This document shows, in pieces, positions 55,080-64,000 of a stretch of DNA of 64,000 nt. The position numbers and the translations under genes are program-made. Position 1 is the first letter of the stretch. Every line of letters starts with the position of its first letter. A model generated the notes under the pieces. The model ran no database searches. It saw nothing but the letters and a program-made list of their open reading frames with translations, and had not been told where the DNA came from. Source of the stretch: Triatoma infestans (Eukaryota; Arthropoda; Insecta; Hemiptera; Reduviidae); NCBI GenBank assembly GCA_011037195.1, contig JAAEAF010001121.1:33686-97685 (forward strand). The letters are read 5' to 3'.

Positions 55080-55800
55080 TTATTATTCGCAGAAGGGGAG
55101 GGCAAACCCTACGCTATCCAAAGCTCCCCAGGGCCCATGGGCTACCCCACTCAAACGACTTACTCTTACTCTTCTTTATTATCAACATATGTTTGTCCAT
55201 CATTCATCAAATCTTACACTTGACTTTGTACTTTTCCAACCTTGTGACAGAAGTTAGATTTTTCTGTTCATCTTTTCTATTTATCTTTCCTATCTTTAAT
55301 TTCAAATTGTTCCCGTGGTTCCAAATTTCTTGTCTAGTCTCTCCTTTAAATTTTGTGTTTGGTTTCTAATTTTGAAACTATTTGGTTTTGATGTTGCAAC
55401 ATTTGTAAAATTTCTTTTCAGAATTTGCCATATTATCCAAAAATTAATTAATCTATAAAAATATATTTCTCGGATGGATCCTGTTGTCCATCGAATCTAT
55501 TTACTAATTCCAACTATCCCACTTTGGACACTAGACCTCCTTCTAATAACATGTCTAGATTAATGTTAACCCAAATCACAAATACATGTTTGCTCACTTC
55601 TTTCTTCTATAATCGTATATATCAATCAACAATCCCAATACCCAAACTGAGATTCACATGTACCCTAAGCAGTCATTACCGGGACTGTAACTCATTAACA
55701 CCACAAAACATAAGGAAACCCCTTGTTTCCAATTTCTACAACATAGTGCCTCTACTAAACTATTCAATTCAATTATTACAAATTTGATATAGACGAGATA
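55080..55800. other. Unassigned stretch
   Basis: Pyrimidine-rich on the plus strand. Open frames at 54872-55369 and 55524-55787 show no motif and no start context. CATGGGCTACCCCACTCAAA near 55136 partly repeats the family R start block. Could be an old LINE 5' region or something else. Confidence 0.35.
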
Positions 55801-55813
55801 CAAAACGGCGTAA

Positions 55814-56990
55814 TTAACGTGAATTTTGGTCATCCGGTGTCGGCCAACAATAATTCATCATTGCCTGATCCGTCGGGCTGGATGCCCGGGAAGAAAGGAG
55901 TTGCACGACAGAGTTCGGGTGCGAGCTGAGCTTTTCATGGAAGTTGATGTGACGGGAATTAGCGAGGTCTGCTACTATTGGAATTTTGATATCAGCATGT
56001 AGAACAAGGTTTGAAACATAAAAGGGAGCGTTAGCTATTTGACGAAGAATTTTTGATTGCAAAGTTTGTATACGGTTTACGTTGGATTTTTTGGCATTCC
56101 TAATTTCTAGTCCGTAAGTCCCTGTCGGCATAAGGATAGAAGTGTATAGTCTTATTTTATTGTGTAAAGTTATTTTTGAACGTTTGTCAAGTAGTTCAGC
56201 GAGTAGTCGGTATCTTGTGTTGAGGTCTTTTTTTTCAGTCGTGTATGAGGATTCCATGTAAGTCTTTTGTCCGTGTATAATCCAAGATATCTCACATGAT
56301 CTGCAGGCGGTGTAGGAGTGTTGTATTGTAGACCGGAGGAAGGATTTTAGGGTTGAGGGTGAAAATAATGTATTTAGATTTGTTAGGGTTTATTTTGATT
56401 CTCCATTTGTTAATCCAATTTTCTATAATAGGAAGAAAAGGTTGCAAATTACGAATTGTGAGGACGGGGTCAGAACCTGAGGATAGGATTGCTGAGTCAT
56501 CGGCAAAGGTGTGTATAGATGTACTAGGATGGGTTGGTAAGTAGGCAGTAGATGGTGTAAAGAAAAGGATGTTTCTTGAGGAACACCAGCAAAGACAAGA
56601 TAAATTGAGGACCGCTGGTTTCCAAAACTCACCTGGAAATATCTATCGGTTAAATAGGATTTTACAATAAGGATATAGGTACGTGGTTGGTAGGGATGCT
56701 TTTTAACTACCACCACTGAGCCCTCAAACCACTCTATCAAATGCTTGAGAAAAATCTAGAAAATCAGCCGCACAATAATGCTTCCATTCGAGGGCGACTC
56801 CAACTCAATGTGCTTGTAGGATAGTGGAGTGGGACTGACGGAATCCAAACTCATCAGTTTCGGGATATGTTGCAGAGGGGTAACTACTGTTTGAAGGCGG
56901 AATTGGAAGTTTTTCCACGATTTTACCGAGGATCGGAAGAAGATTTATTGGCCGATAGAAAGTGGGACATCAATAAAACCAAATGAAATT
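55814..56990 (-). pseudogene. Decayed Jockey-like LINE, RT to C-terminus
   Basis: Minus-strand pieces from right to left: YRPINLLPI, FGFRQSHSTI, YCAADFLDFSQAFDRVV (RT motif A region with F-x-D-x-S-x-A-F-D), RTYILIVKSYLTDRYFQVSF, SSIYLVFAGVPQE (motif B region G-V-P-Q), then TGTYGLEIRNAKKSNVNRIQ and SKILRQIANAPFYVSNLVLH, and a stop at 55814-55816. At least two stops and several frameshifts interrupt it, and the YADD box is not intact in frame. The order and wording are Jockey clade. The related remnant at 35.5 kb matches its C-terminal part. No poly(A) tail or target duplication was seen. Confidence 0.8.
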
Positions 56991-56999
56991 AATTAAACT

Positions 57000-57525
57000 T
57001 TAGTTTTTGCCCAAGTGGACTTAAATCCTCACCTCAAATACAATGATATCATATAAGAATTATAACTCTTTACAACAAACTTTTATTATTACTTCAAGCA
57101 AAATGACTGGTGTGAGAGAGAGGGAGTGATGGAAACTAGTGGGGAAAGGACGAACAATTTTATTGGCGCTTGGAGTGATAGCAATTAATTTTTATTTTTT
57201 ATTAAATGAATGGTAGCGAATTGATGTACAAACTTGTTGTAACAAAGTTTTATTGGGCGACTGGTGCTGTCACCACGAGCTATTTCCGGTGGAAGGAGCG
57301 ACTGGTTTAGAAGAATGATTTTATTGAGAAAGTTTGGCGTCCTACAAATACGTACAATCTCCCGTCAGTTTAGATTTTTTTAGTTGGTACTTCTAATGAA
57401 TGTTTTGGAAGTGTAACTATTGTGTGGAGCGAGGGTCAATTAAATGGTTTACTTATTAATAATTTGGCCTTGCACAAAGATTTAGGATTCATCAATCTCG
57501 ACTAAAGCTTAATGACGGCTTCAGA
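57000..57525. other. Unassigned stretch
   Basis: No element recognised. GTTGTAACAAAGTTTTATTG and CACCACGAGCTATTTCCGG near 57235-57290 are not shared with family R. Confidence 0.3.
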
Positions 57526-57529
57526 GCAT

Positions 57530-57830
57530 AAGGATTGGAAAGACTTTCGCGGGAAAATTGATTTTGGGGGGTTTGTGAGGGAAGAGGATGTTTTCCTCTA
57601 AAGTAACACTTCAATAAAAAAGATGGTCCTATCACCTACATAATATACATTACAGGCATGGCTACAGTTCCAAATTTGAGGGAAATCGATTAAAAGGAAG
57701 TACGAATTTAGAGACTAGGTGGAAATAGAATTTTTCTCTAAAATCATAATAACGATTTCTTTTAAACTTGGTATACTAACTGTGCTCAGATAAACGTATT
57801 ACTTTTATTTAAACAAAAAAAAAAAATGAT
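57530..57830 (+). repeat. Family R fragment, forward
   Basis: GGGAAAATTGATTTTGGGGG, TTTCCTCTAAAGTAACACTT, TCCAAATTTGAGGGAAATCG, ATTTCTTTTAAACTTGGTAT and TATTACTTTTATTTAAAC mark two module pieces. Confidence 0.7.
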
Positions 57831-58394
57831 TTTGAACAGTTGTGCGCAATATGTGGCGTTAAATTTCAAATGTTGTATTATGCAGTTGGTGGTGCGCTCT
57901 ACTGGGCCAGAATACAATCAGTTCTTACGTACTCATCCCCTCACCGCCACTATTTGTATGGGAAATTTAAGGACGAACTATAATCCAAGTCTAATAAGAC
58001 TTCAAAAAACAAAAATAACTCTCTTCTGAAAATGGTTGAAAGCTTTATCAAATTATCATTTAGCTTTCTTTATATTTAGATTCAAATATTTAGTTTCATT
58101 GGGAATCATATTTAATAATTCCAGATTGCCTAGCGATTTGTCTAGGCAGTGCGCTGTAGCATTCAGATTAGACACTGGACTATTACGACTACTTGAACTA
58201 AACCTCCATAGAATTGGTATGGTTGATTTGCACATTGTGTCGGATGGCAGAAAAAATTCGGACACTGTACTGGGCTGCGAGTATTCTAATGGCCGAGAAG
58301 GCCAACGACGAGGGCGTTGTATAAAAAAAAAAATTCAATTATCAATAATTATTCTCTGTTGCGATCTTGTTAAATTCTAGCAATTGAGATTCCA

Positions 58395-58570
58395 ACGGAA
58401 AATCTATATATTGAGAGTCTGCTGAGTCAGAAGTATTGTTTTTTCTAAGAAATTGGTTTTCTGTGAAAATCGCAGAAAGCTGAAATTTGATATTTCCTTT
58501 TGATGTTACCGGGGGGTCGCGGTATCGAACAAAATCAGTCAATCGGAAGTGTCACTTTATATCAAGATGA
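58395..58570 (+). repeat. Family R fragment, forward
   Basis: GTGAAAATCGCAGAAAGCTG, AAATTTGATATTTCCTTTTG and AATCAGTCAATCGGAAGTGT, CACTTTAT correspond to the central block. Confidence 0.65.
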
Positions 58571-58574
58571 TTAG

Positions 58575-58680
58575 AATGACACGTGAGTTTTCGAGTTGAG
58601 ACCGCGTCAGTGCTTTGCTAGAAACTGGCGTTTCGCCCATATTGCAATGAGCCTCTTCAGGGCCGTTATCTCATGAAAGC
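58575..58680 (-). other. Penelope-type hairpin/CGAAACG fragment
   Basis: Minus strand: CCTGAAGAGGCTCATTGCAA, TATGGGCGAAACGCCAG, then TTTCTAGCAAAGCACTGACG. This matches 50690-50770 (AATATGGGCGAAACGTC, TTTCTAACAAATCACTGAAG). CTGAAGA, a GCTCAT/ATGGGC stem and CGAAAC are all present, the best hammerhead-like core in the window, although one extra G sits between CTGAAGA and the stem. The fragment stands alone without arms. Confidence 0.45.
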
Positions 58681-59065
58681 CAAAAAGGCAATAAACCTAG
58701 AGAAGGGCTTGGCTTCTTCCTCTGCCATATTGACTGCCTTCTTGATCACCATATTCGCTGTAGGTGATTGGCGGGGCTTAATTTTCTCTTCCTTACCAAC
58801 AGTTGGCTGGCGGGGAATGAGTATCCCAGCAACCCTGTATTTCCGGGAGTCTCAGTTGAACTGTACTACTGTTAAGATCGTGCCTCTTTAGAATTGCTAG
58901 TTTAGTGGTTTTAAGGTATTTGTTTGTAACCAAATTTGGTAGACAGAGAGAAGGTAGTGAGTGAAGTAATAGTGTAAAATTACAGAAAATACTATCGAGC
59001 CGTTTTCGAGAAATTAATTGAAAACGGTACTGTAAAAATTTCAATGTGAGGGACAGGTTGAAGTT

Positions 59066-59168
59066 CGTTGATGACGCGAATTACGTTTTGTATGATAAGT
59101 GGGGTATCATTACGTCATGTGTGACGACTTATGTTATCTTTCTAAGATTATTAGTTATATATAAATAG
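59066..59168 (+). promoter_or_regulatory. Candidate LINE promoter region
   Basis: TGATGACGCG (59069), TTACGTCA (59110) and TGTGACGAC (59119) are CRE/ATF-like TGACG half-sites. They are followed by TATATAAATAG at 59158-59168, about 235 bp before ORF1. Spacing suits a Pol II promoter, but these short motifs are common in AT-rich DNA. Confidence 0.3.
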
Positions 59169-59402
59169 TGCGTCATATTTGTTTTGGAACCAAAGGGTTA
59201 ACGGAACTTCGATTTGTTTGCGTCTGGCGTTTTGATTTATATTTATTTTGTTTTTGGTGACTGTTTTATTTCATTGTAATGTTTGCAAGTGATTTCGCAT
59301 TCACCTCCTGATTATAATTATAATTATTTTGATATCAAATAGATAAAAAAAAAAAAAAAAAAATTGGAATTAAATGAATGAAAAAATAAAAAACGAAAAT
59401 TA

Positions 59403-60338
59403 ATGTCAAATAGTTTAAAAAATTATTTCGTTTCTAAAGAAAGAGACAAAGCCGTAAGGACTTTGAAAAGGACCAGGAGTTCTCCAGAAAGTTTGCAGGA
59501 AGCTGGTAAAAGAAAACAGAGTTTAAGTGAAGAGGAAAAAATGACGCCAACAAAAAAGGAGCAAGAGGCTGGTAAAATGTCAATGGAGCGCTTAATGGCG
59601 TCCTTTAGTACGCTCTTGGACTCGAAGAACTATGCTACTAAAGCGGATATTGTCTCAATTGAGGAGCATATTTCAGTACTTACTGAAGAAAATAAGTTGC
59701 TGCGGAAGGAAATGGAAAGTTTAAAGAAAAGCGATAGTTTCAGGGAGATACAAATGGAGCTTTTTGGAAATAAATTAAAGAGAAATAATATTATTTTTCG
59801 TGGTTTGGAATGCAAAGCGGAGGAAGTGCTGTCTGAGAAAATAAAAGCATTCTGTTCAGAGGTTTTGGGTGTAAATAGAAGTGATTTAAACATCACTGAT
59901 GCATTCACGCTAGGAAGGGGAAATGGAAGTAATCAAGCTAAAGTGGCAACGTTTACTAACTATCAGGTCACTGTGGATATTATGAAGAAAGCTAGTAGTT
60001 TGAAGGGTACATCATTTGTTATCCACAGAGACTACGCGTATGGCACGAGAAGGAGAAGAAAGCAGATGATTCGGGTCATGAAGGAAGTTAAGCGGCTGAA
60101 TCCACATGTGAAGATTTCAATAAGAACGGATCGTCTTTTAGTGGAAGGGCACTACTTTGAATGGGATTTTTCAAAAGGGCTTATTTTTAATAAAACTGAA
60201 GATGGCAACAAAAAGTTGAACGAAATTTGCGGAGTGAATCTAACGGACTGGGTCGCCAACGAGTTGCAGCAACAGGAAAGGAATTCCACACACGCTACAA
60301 CGGAGAGTCTCCCAACAACCAAACTATCGAATTTATGA
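59403..60338 (+). CDS. LINE ORF1 protein, coiled coil plus RRM-like domain
   Basis: This intact 311-residue protein is a probable RNA-binding chaperone that packages LINE RNA. The first 60 residues are basic and low in order. Residues ~75-125 (SIEEHISVLTEENKLLRKEM and onward) have heptad character and should form a coiled coil for multimerisation. NNIIFRGLE (128-136) opens an RRM-like domain ending near residue 206. RDYAYGTRRRRKQMI (209-223) through RLLVEGHYFEW (244-254) resembles the C-terminal domain of L1 ORF1p, with basic residues for nucleic acid binding. The ATG at 59403 is the first in frame after an A-rich leader. It lies 18 nt upstream of ORF2, implying reinitiation or a bypass to make ORF2. 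No CCHC knuckle is present. It reads as undamaged, in contrast to ORF2. Confidence 0.85.
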   Translation: MSNSLKNYFVSKERDKAVRTLKRTRSSPESLQEAGKRKQSLSEEEKMTPTKKEQEAGKMSMERLMASFSTLLDSKNYATKADIVSIEEHISVLTEENKLLRKEMESLKKSDSFREIQMELFGNKLKRNNIIFRGLECKAEEVLSEKIKAFCSEVLGVNRSDLNITDAFTLGRGNGSNQAKVATFTNYQVTVDIMKKASSLKGTSFVIHRDYAYGTRRRRKQMIRVMKEVKRLNPHVKISIRTDRLLVEGHYFEWDFSKGLIFNKTEDGNKKLNEICGVNLTDWVANELQQQERNSTHATTESLPTTKLSNL

Positions 60339-60356
60339 GATTTACATGTCTGTCAG

Positions 60357-62618
60357 ATGTCAGTTACTAAAAAAAAGAATTTTTCGGGTAAGTGTTTGGA
60401 AATTAATATACTGTATTTTAATATAAACGGTTTGAAAAGTAAAAGGAATAATTTAGATTTTTTTAATTATATTCAGAATTTTGAATTGTTTGTTTTATCA
60501 GAAACTCATATATTATTTGAAGAGCAACACCTTTTTGTAAATTATTTTAGCAATTATGTAATTTACTGGGTGCCGGCTAAAAAAGAATCCAATTTTGGAA
60601 GGGCTAGTGGAGGTATGATTTTTGGTTTTAAGAAAGATATATATAAGAAACACAATATTAGGGTATTAAATTCTGCTAACGTGTATGTAATAGAATTAAG
60701 AGTAAATAACGAACTTGTGCACATTGTTCCGGTGTATATTAATTGTAACTGTTGGGACCAAGATTTCAATAATGTTAAGGCCTTATTCATTGAAAATAAT
60801 TTTTTGTCTTACGCACTAATTGGGGACTGCAATATTAGAATATCCGATTCGCAGTGCATTCCCGAAGAAATTTATAATAATGATCCATATTTTTATACGT
60901 CAGTTTGCGAGCTAGTAAGAGACTCAAAAGATAAAATAATGGATTCTAAAGGTAAATCGTTTTTAGAATTTTGCGATGATAGTAACCTGGTCGTCTTAAA
61001 CGGTAGGACCCCTGGGGACAGAGAGGGGGAATATACTTTTATCAGCAGTAGAGGATGTTCTGTGTTGGATCTCTGTTGTGCTAACCCTAATTTACTACCA
61101 CTGATTAAAGATTTTAAAGTTGAGCAACAGATATATTCTGACCATATGCCGATTTTAGTTAGTCTAGTTGATACAAACGGTAGAAACGACTCCAGTGTAC
61201 TGCCTCTACTCCCGAAATTATTGTGGACCGTTGTAGATCAAAAACAATTTAAAGACAAGTTGGAAAAAAGAGTAACTGGTTCTATAATCAATATGTCTGA
61301 TCCGGACCTGGCTGCAAATGATTTAATCACGTATAAAAGAGAATGCGCTCATAAATATAATTGGAGGGGGTGTGAGAACGGTAGGAAAGTGGTATTTAAT
61401 AGGAAATGGTTTGATGGTGAATGCTATCGTTTAAGGAAAAGATCTTTCAATTTGCTGAATTTATTTCGCAAAACTAGTTCCGTCATCGTCAAAGATAAGT
61501 ATTTACAGGTAAATAGAAACTATAAGGCTCTATGTGACAGTAAGAGAAAAGAATTTTACAAAGTTGGAGGAGACCAGTTTAAATCGTGTAGTGATGGTAA
61601 AACGTTCTGGAACATAGTAAATAAATTTAAGAACAAAGGCTTTATTTGTAATGGAGAAATTAGTCCCGAAGTGTGGAAAGATTATTTTAAAGATTTGTAC
61701 AACCCTATTGTCAGTGCTGAACCGGTTCAATGGGCAGAACCTCATATAGCGGACGGCGAATTGGACTGCCCCTTCTCATTACAGGAATTATTAGTGGTAA
61801 TAAATGGCACTAAAGATAATAAGGCACCGGGGCTCGATAGGGTTCCGTTTGAATTTTTTAAGAATGTGCCGTCTAATTTTTTACATTGTCTTGTTAATTT
61901 TTATAATTATTTATATGATGCAGCGGTTGTTCCTCAGAGTTTTTTATGTTCAATTGTGTTCCCTTTATTTAAAAAGGGTGACCCAAGCATCCCAAATAAT
62001 TATAGGGGCATTACCTTTATGGACTGTATATCCAAGTTGTACGCCTTGCTTCTATTAAATAGACTAACAGAGTGGGCAGATACAAGGAACATCTGGGTAG
62101 GGTATCAGCAAGCTGGTTTTAGAAAGAACCATTCGACCGTCGATCATCTCTTTGTACTGACCAGCATTATCCACCTAAAATGGCTAGTACCCAAGACCAA
62201 TGTGTATTGCTTTTTCGTTGATTTTCAATCTGCATTTGATTGTATTGATCGTAATGCGCTGTGGTATAAATTAAGCAACTTAGGTCTTGGTATGAAATGC
62301 CTAAATGCAATAAAAAGCTTGTACGGTGGCACGAAGGCAAGGGTATGGTGTAGGCGAGGCCTGACGGATAAATTCATGACCGAAACGGGTGTGAAGCAAG
62401 GGTGTGCTTTAAGCCCGCTTCTGTTTTCTCTTTTCCTGCACGATCTCCCGGCCAGCCTTGGTGGGGGACTGAAAGTAGGCAGTACAAGACTAAATACGCT
62501 CCTGTATGCCGATGATATTGTGCTGTTAGCCGACCACCCCTTTCTGTTGCAAGAAATGATTAATAATCTAGGTAACTATGCCGATATCTGGAATTTAAAG
62601 GTTAATCTTTCAAAATAA
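60357..62618 (+). CDS. LINE ORF2, endonuclease and reverse transcriptase (ends at nonsense codon)
   Basis: The 753-codon frame contains an apurinic-type endonuclease (residues ~14-270). It has FNINGLKS (21-28), SETH (48-51), GDCN (156-159) and the catalytic SDH (261-263). A linker with W-F-D-G-E-C (351-356) leads to a reverse transcriptase with KAPGLDRVPFEF (489-500), NNYRGIT (547-553), FVDFQSAFD (620-628, motif A), GVKQGCALSPLLF (678-690, motif B) and YADDIVLL (717-724, motif C). All catalytic residues are present. The enzyme nicks chromosomal DNA and copies LINE RNA there. TAA at 62616-62618 falls inside the usual L-x-K-x-K-x-M-x-F block, and the frame goes on beyond it, so one point mutation truncated the protein before thumb and C-terminal domain. 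The ATG at 60357 follows ORF1 after 18 nt. Confidence 0.9.
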   Translation: MSVTKKKNFSGKCLEINILYFNINGLKSKRNNLDFFNYIQNFELFVLSETHILFEEQHLFVNYFSNYVIYWVPAKKESNFGRASGGMIFGFKKDIYKKHNIRVLNSANVYVIELRVNNELVHIVPVYINCNCWDQDFNNVKALFIENNFLSYALIGDCNIRISDSQCIPEEIYNNDPYFYTSVCELVRDSKDKIMDSKGKSFLEFCDDSNLVVLNGRTPGDREGEYTFISSRGCSVLDLCCANPNLLPLIKDFKVEQQIYSDHMPILVSLVDTNGRNDSSVLPLLPKLLWTVVDQKQFKDKLEKRVTGSIINMSDPDLAANDLITYKRECAHKYNWRGCENGRKVVFNRKWFDGECYRLRKRSFNLLNLFRKTSSVIVKDKYLQVNRNYKALCDSKRKEFYKVGGDQFKSCSDGKTFWNIVNKFKNKGFICNGEISPEVWKDYFKDLYNPIVSAEPVQWAEPHIADGELDCPFSLQELLVVINGTKDNKAPGLDRVPFEFFKNVPSNFLHCLVNFYNYLYDAAVVPQSFLCSIVFPLFKKGDPSIPNNYRGITFMDCISKLYALLLLNRLTEWADTRNIWVGYQQAGFRKNHSTVDHLFVLTSIIHLKWLVPKTNVYCFFVDFQSAFDCIDRNALWYKLSNLGLGMKCLNAIKSLYGGTKARVWCRRGLTDKFMTETGVKQGCALSPLLFSLFLHDLPASLGGGLKVGSTRLNTLLYADDIVLLADHPFLLQEMINNLGNYADIWNLKVNLSK

Positions 62619-63648
62619 AAAATCATGATTTTTGGAAAGGGTGGAGGTAGGCGGAGGGCCAATGAGCGCTGGACGTTTATGGGGGATCCAATTGAAGTTG
62701 TTTCGCGTTACAAGTACTTGGGTGTAACCTTGACCTCGAGCTTGACCTTTGAGTCCCATTTAAAGGATAAATTGGCGGTGGGCAAGCGATGTGTTGGAAG
62801 CATCTGGAATAATTTTATTCTAAATAGTTCTATTGATTTACCGGTTAAATACAGAATTCCGTGCTGCGATCTATTGCTTGCTACGGAAGTCAGGTATGGG
62901 GGTTTATTGCATATAAGGAATTGGAGAAACTACAGAAGTACTTTATTAAGAAAATGTTCTGCCTCCCCATGAACACTCCTAATTACGCAATATATTTAGA
63001 AACGGGTAAAAGTAGTTTATTTACATTCACACTAAAATCCCATTTTTCTTATATTTTGCGGATTTTTAATGAACATTCTAGTGAGAGATTAACTTATATT
63101 GTGGCTAAAGAGGTGGTGCATAAGAAATGTTACTGGTTTCGCGAGTGGTTGCGATTGTCCGAGCTATACGGTGAAGAGTTGGATTGTACATTCAGTGATG
63201 GATGGAATCGGCAAATGGTCAATATTTTAAACAAGATAAATCAACAGAGAGGTTAGAATTTGAGTTTCTTGCTAGGAGCGCTGACTATCACGAACTGTAT
63301 AAAGATCTTAATTACGAGGTAAACTACATGGGATTGGACTTGGATAATTATGCTAAACGCATTATATTTAAGGTGCGAACGGAAGGCTTAAACCTCAATT
63401 ATAAACCCTGGGTCACAGGAATTAATTATTTGTGTTCTTTATGCAATCTTCAAGGTGTAGAAAGTACATTTCATTTTTTGGCTGTTTGCCCCATGAAAAT
63501 GTTTAGAGTGCGTCATTTTAATAAAGCCGTGCTAACCAGAGAAGAGGTGTTAGATTTATTAAATGGTCATGATTGGTGTGCTCTGGTAGATTATGTTAAA
63601 GACGCTATACAATATAGAACAGTTTTAGTTAGCGAATTTAATTATTAA
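62619..63648 (+). pseudogene. LINE ORF2 distal part, two frameshifts
   Basis: Frame 0 continues after the stop with KIMIFGKGG and YKYLGVTLTSSLTFESHLKD, the thumb region. Near 62855-62866 the meaningful reading shifts to the frame giving RSIACYGSQVWGFI and LQKYFIKKMFCLPMNTPNY. Near 63235-63250 it shifts again to the frame giving LARSADYHELYKDL, then LCSLCNLQG, FHFLAVCP (a C-x2-C...H-x4-C zinc-knuckle-like motif) and a natural stop at 63646-63648. Both shifts look like small deletions because flanking coding reads on without further damage. Confidence 0.8.
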
Positions 63649-64000
63649 TTGTAGAGTTCAGATTTTTTTATTTATTTTTCTATTTGTCTATTTGTATTTA
63701 AATATAAGGACTGTTTAGTTTGTTATCTTCCACATTTTTTTATTATTGTTTTGTTTTCAAGTAAGTTTCTATTTTTAGTTTATATTCATTCATTATGATA
63801 TGCATTTGTATAGTTTTATTTGATTAGCGCCAATGATTTATATTTATTTTTTGTTCGCAGTATTATTTTTAATTTTTAATTAATTTTTAATTTCTAATTC
63901 AAATGAGACTCTGACAGACGGTTGTAAACCATGTCATAGTTGTTTATTGTAATGATTAATCTTGTTTCTCTTTTATTTCTGTATACTTTTTGTTAATAAA
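63649..64000 (+). other. LINE 3' UTR, cut by window edge
   Basis: AT-rich, no open frame. GAGACTCTGACAGACGG, GTAAACCATG and TTGTAATGATTAATCTTG near 63904-63962 resemble, in the same order, the 3' UTR of the truncated copy at 10.07-10.45 kb. TTAATAAA are the final bases. Confidence 0.7.

Larger units (their letters stand above)
59047..64000 (+). mobile_element. Young LINE with L1-type ORF1 and EN-RT ORF2
   Basis: The element comprises a ~355-bp 5' region, ORF1 (59403-60338), an 18-nt gap, and ORF2 (60357-63648) with a nonsense codon and two frameshifts. An AT-rich 3' UTR then runs to the window edge, where TTAATAAA suggests its end is near. ORF1 is uninterrupted and the first 753 codons of ORF2 are open, so the copy is young but dead. 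The clade is not settled by eye: ORF1 is L1-like, while the RT wording is closer to invertebrate Jockey/I/CR1-group LINEs. 3' fragments that look like relatives lie at 10.07-10.59 kb and 38.9-39.6 kb. Confidence 0.85.

Noticed and set aside
54872..55787. 165- and 87-codon frames as genes
   Set aside because: Low-complexity pyrimidine-rich translations with no motif. The first begins inside a family R-like fragment and C-run.
59403..60338. ORF1 as a retroviral or LTR-element Gag
   Set aside because: No CCHC knuckle or LTRs. The coiled coil plus RRM-like plus L1-type C-terminal layout, and the adjoining endonuclease-RT frame, fit a LINE.

Overview
The window looks like a metazoan, probably arthropod, nuclear genome segment: it is AT-rich and dense in simple repeats, shows no bacterial-style gene packing, and is filled with animal transposons (a Penelope-like element, L1-like and Jockey-like LINEs, tRNA-derived SINEs, a Helitron, a solo LTR). 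A short interstitial TTAGG-type tract at about 8460-8512 resembles the insect/arthropod telomere repeat, which is the best, though weak, clue to the phylum. I recognise no host protein-coding gene, rRNA or bona fide tRNA gene. Almost every open reading frame is a by-product of repeats or a transposon remnant.

The dominant component is one high-copy dispersed family, called family R here, with 30 or more full or partial copies in both orientations across the window. A full copy is roughly 0.65-1.05 kb. One end carries CTTACTCCTAGTAAGAGGAA followed by a block ending TTCACCGGAAATACATGTTT. Then come a (TG)n-prone site, a CAACCGGAAGTGCGACTTTA block, one or two related modules of about 350 bp, and an opposite end reading CAGTAAGAGAAAGT plus GTGTGAGTGTTTCACACC. 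The two ends share a short inverted repeat, ACTTTCTCTTACTCC. The family acts as a landing pad for other elements: a SINE (29 kb), a Helitron (33.7-34.6 kb), a solo LTR with exact target duplication (44.8-45.1 kb), and a 1.3-kb minisatellite that has grown inside a copy (24.8-26.1 kb).

Layout: 0.9-2.7 kb, Penelope-like element with GIY-YIG endonuclease between ~440-bp inverted arms; 2.8-4.9 kb unassigned; 4.9-11.6 kb family R copies, a 123-bp triplication and a 5'-truncated LINE with a 14-bp target duplication (10.07-10.59 kb); 12.3-13.1 kb two SINE-like units; 17.1-18.2 kb a second Penelope remnant invaded by a short element that recurs at 19.1 kb; 20.8-28.1 kb family R copies, including a palindromic one, plus the big minisatellite; 29-35 kb SINEs, nested family R copies and the Helitron; 35.5 kb Jockey remnant; 36-49 kb full-length family R copies, LINE fragments, solo LTR and a 46-bp minisatellite; 50.0-51.1 kb and 53.1-53.5 kb long palindromes that look Penelope-related; 55.8-57.0 kb decayed Jockey LINE; 59.0-64.0 kb a young LINE with intact ORF1 and an ORF2 broken by one stop and two frameshifts.

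The genes do not form a pathway. Functionally the window is a nest of retrotransposon-encoded nucleic acid enzymes (endonuclease, reverse transcriptase, RNA-binding ORF1 protein, helicase remnant) and of non-autonomous elements that presumably relied on such enzymes.
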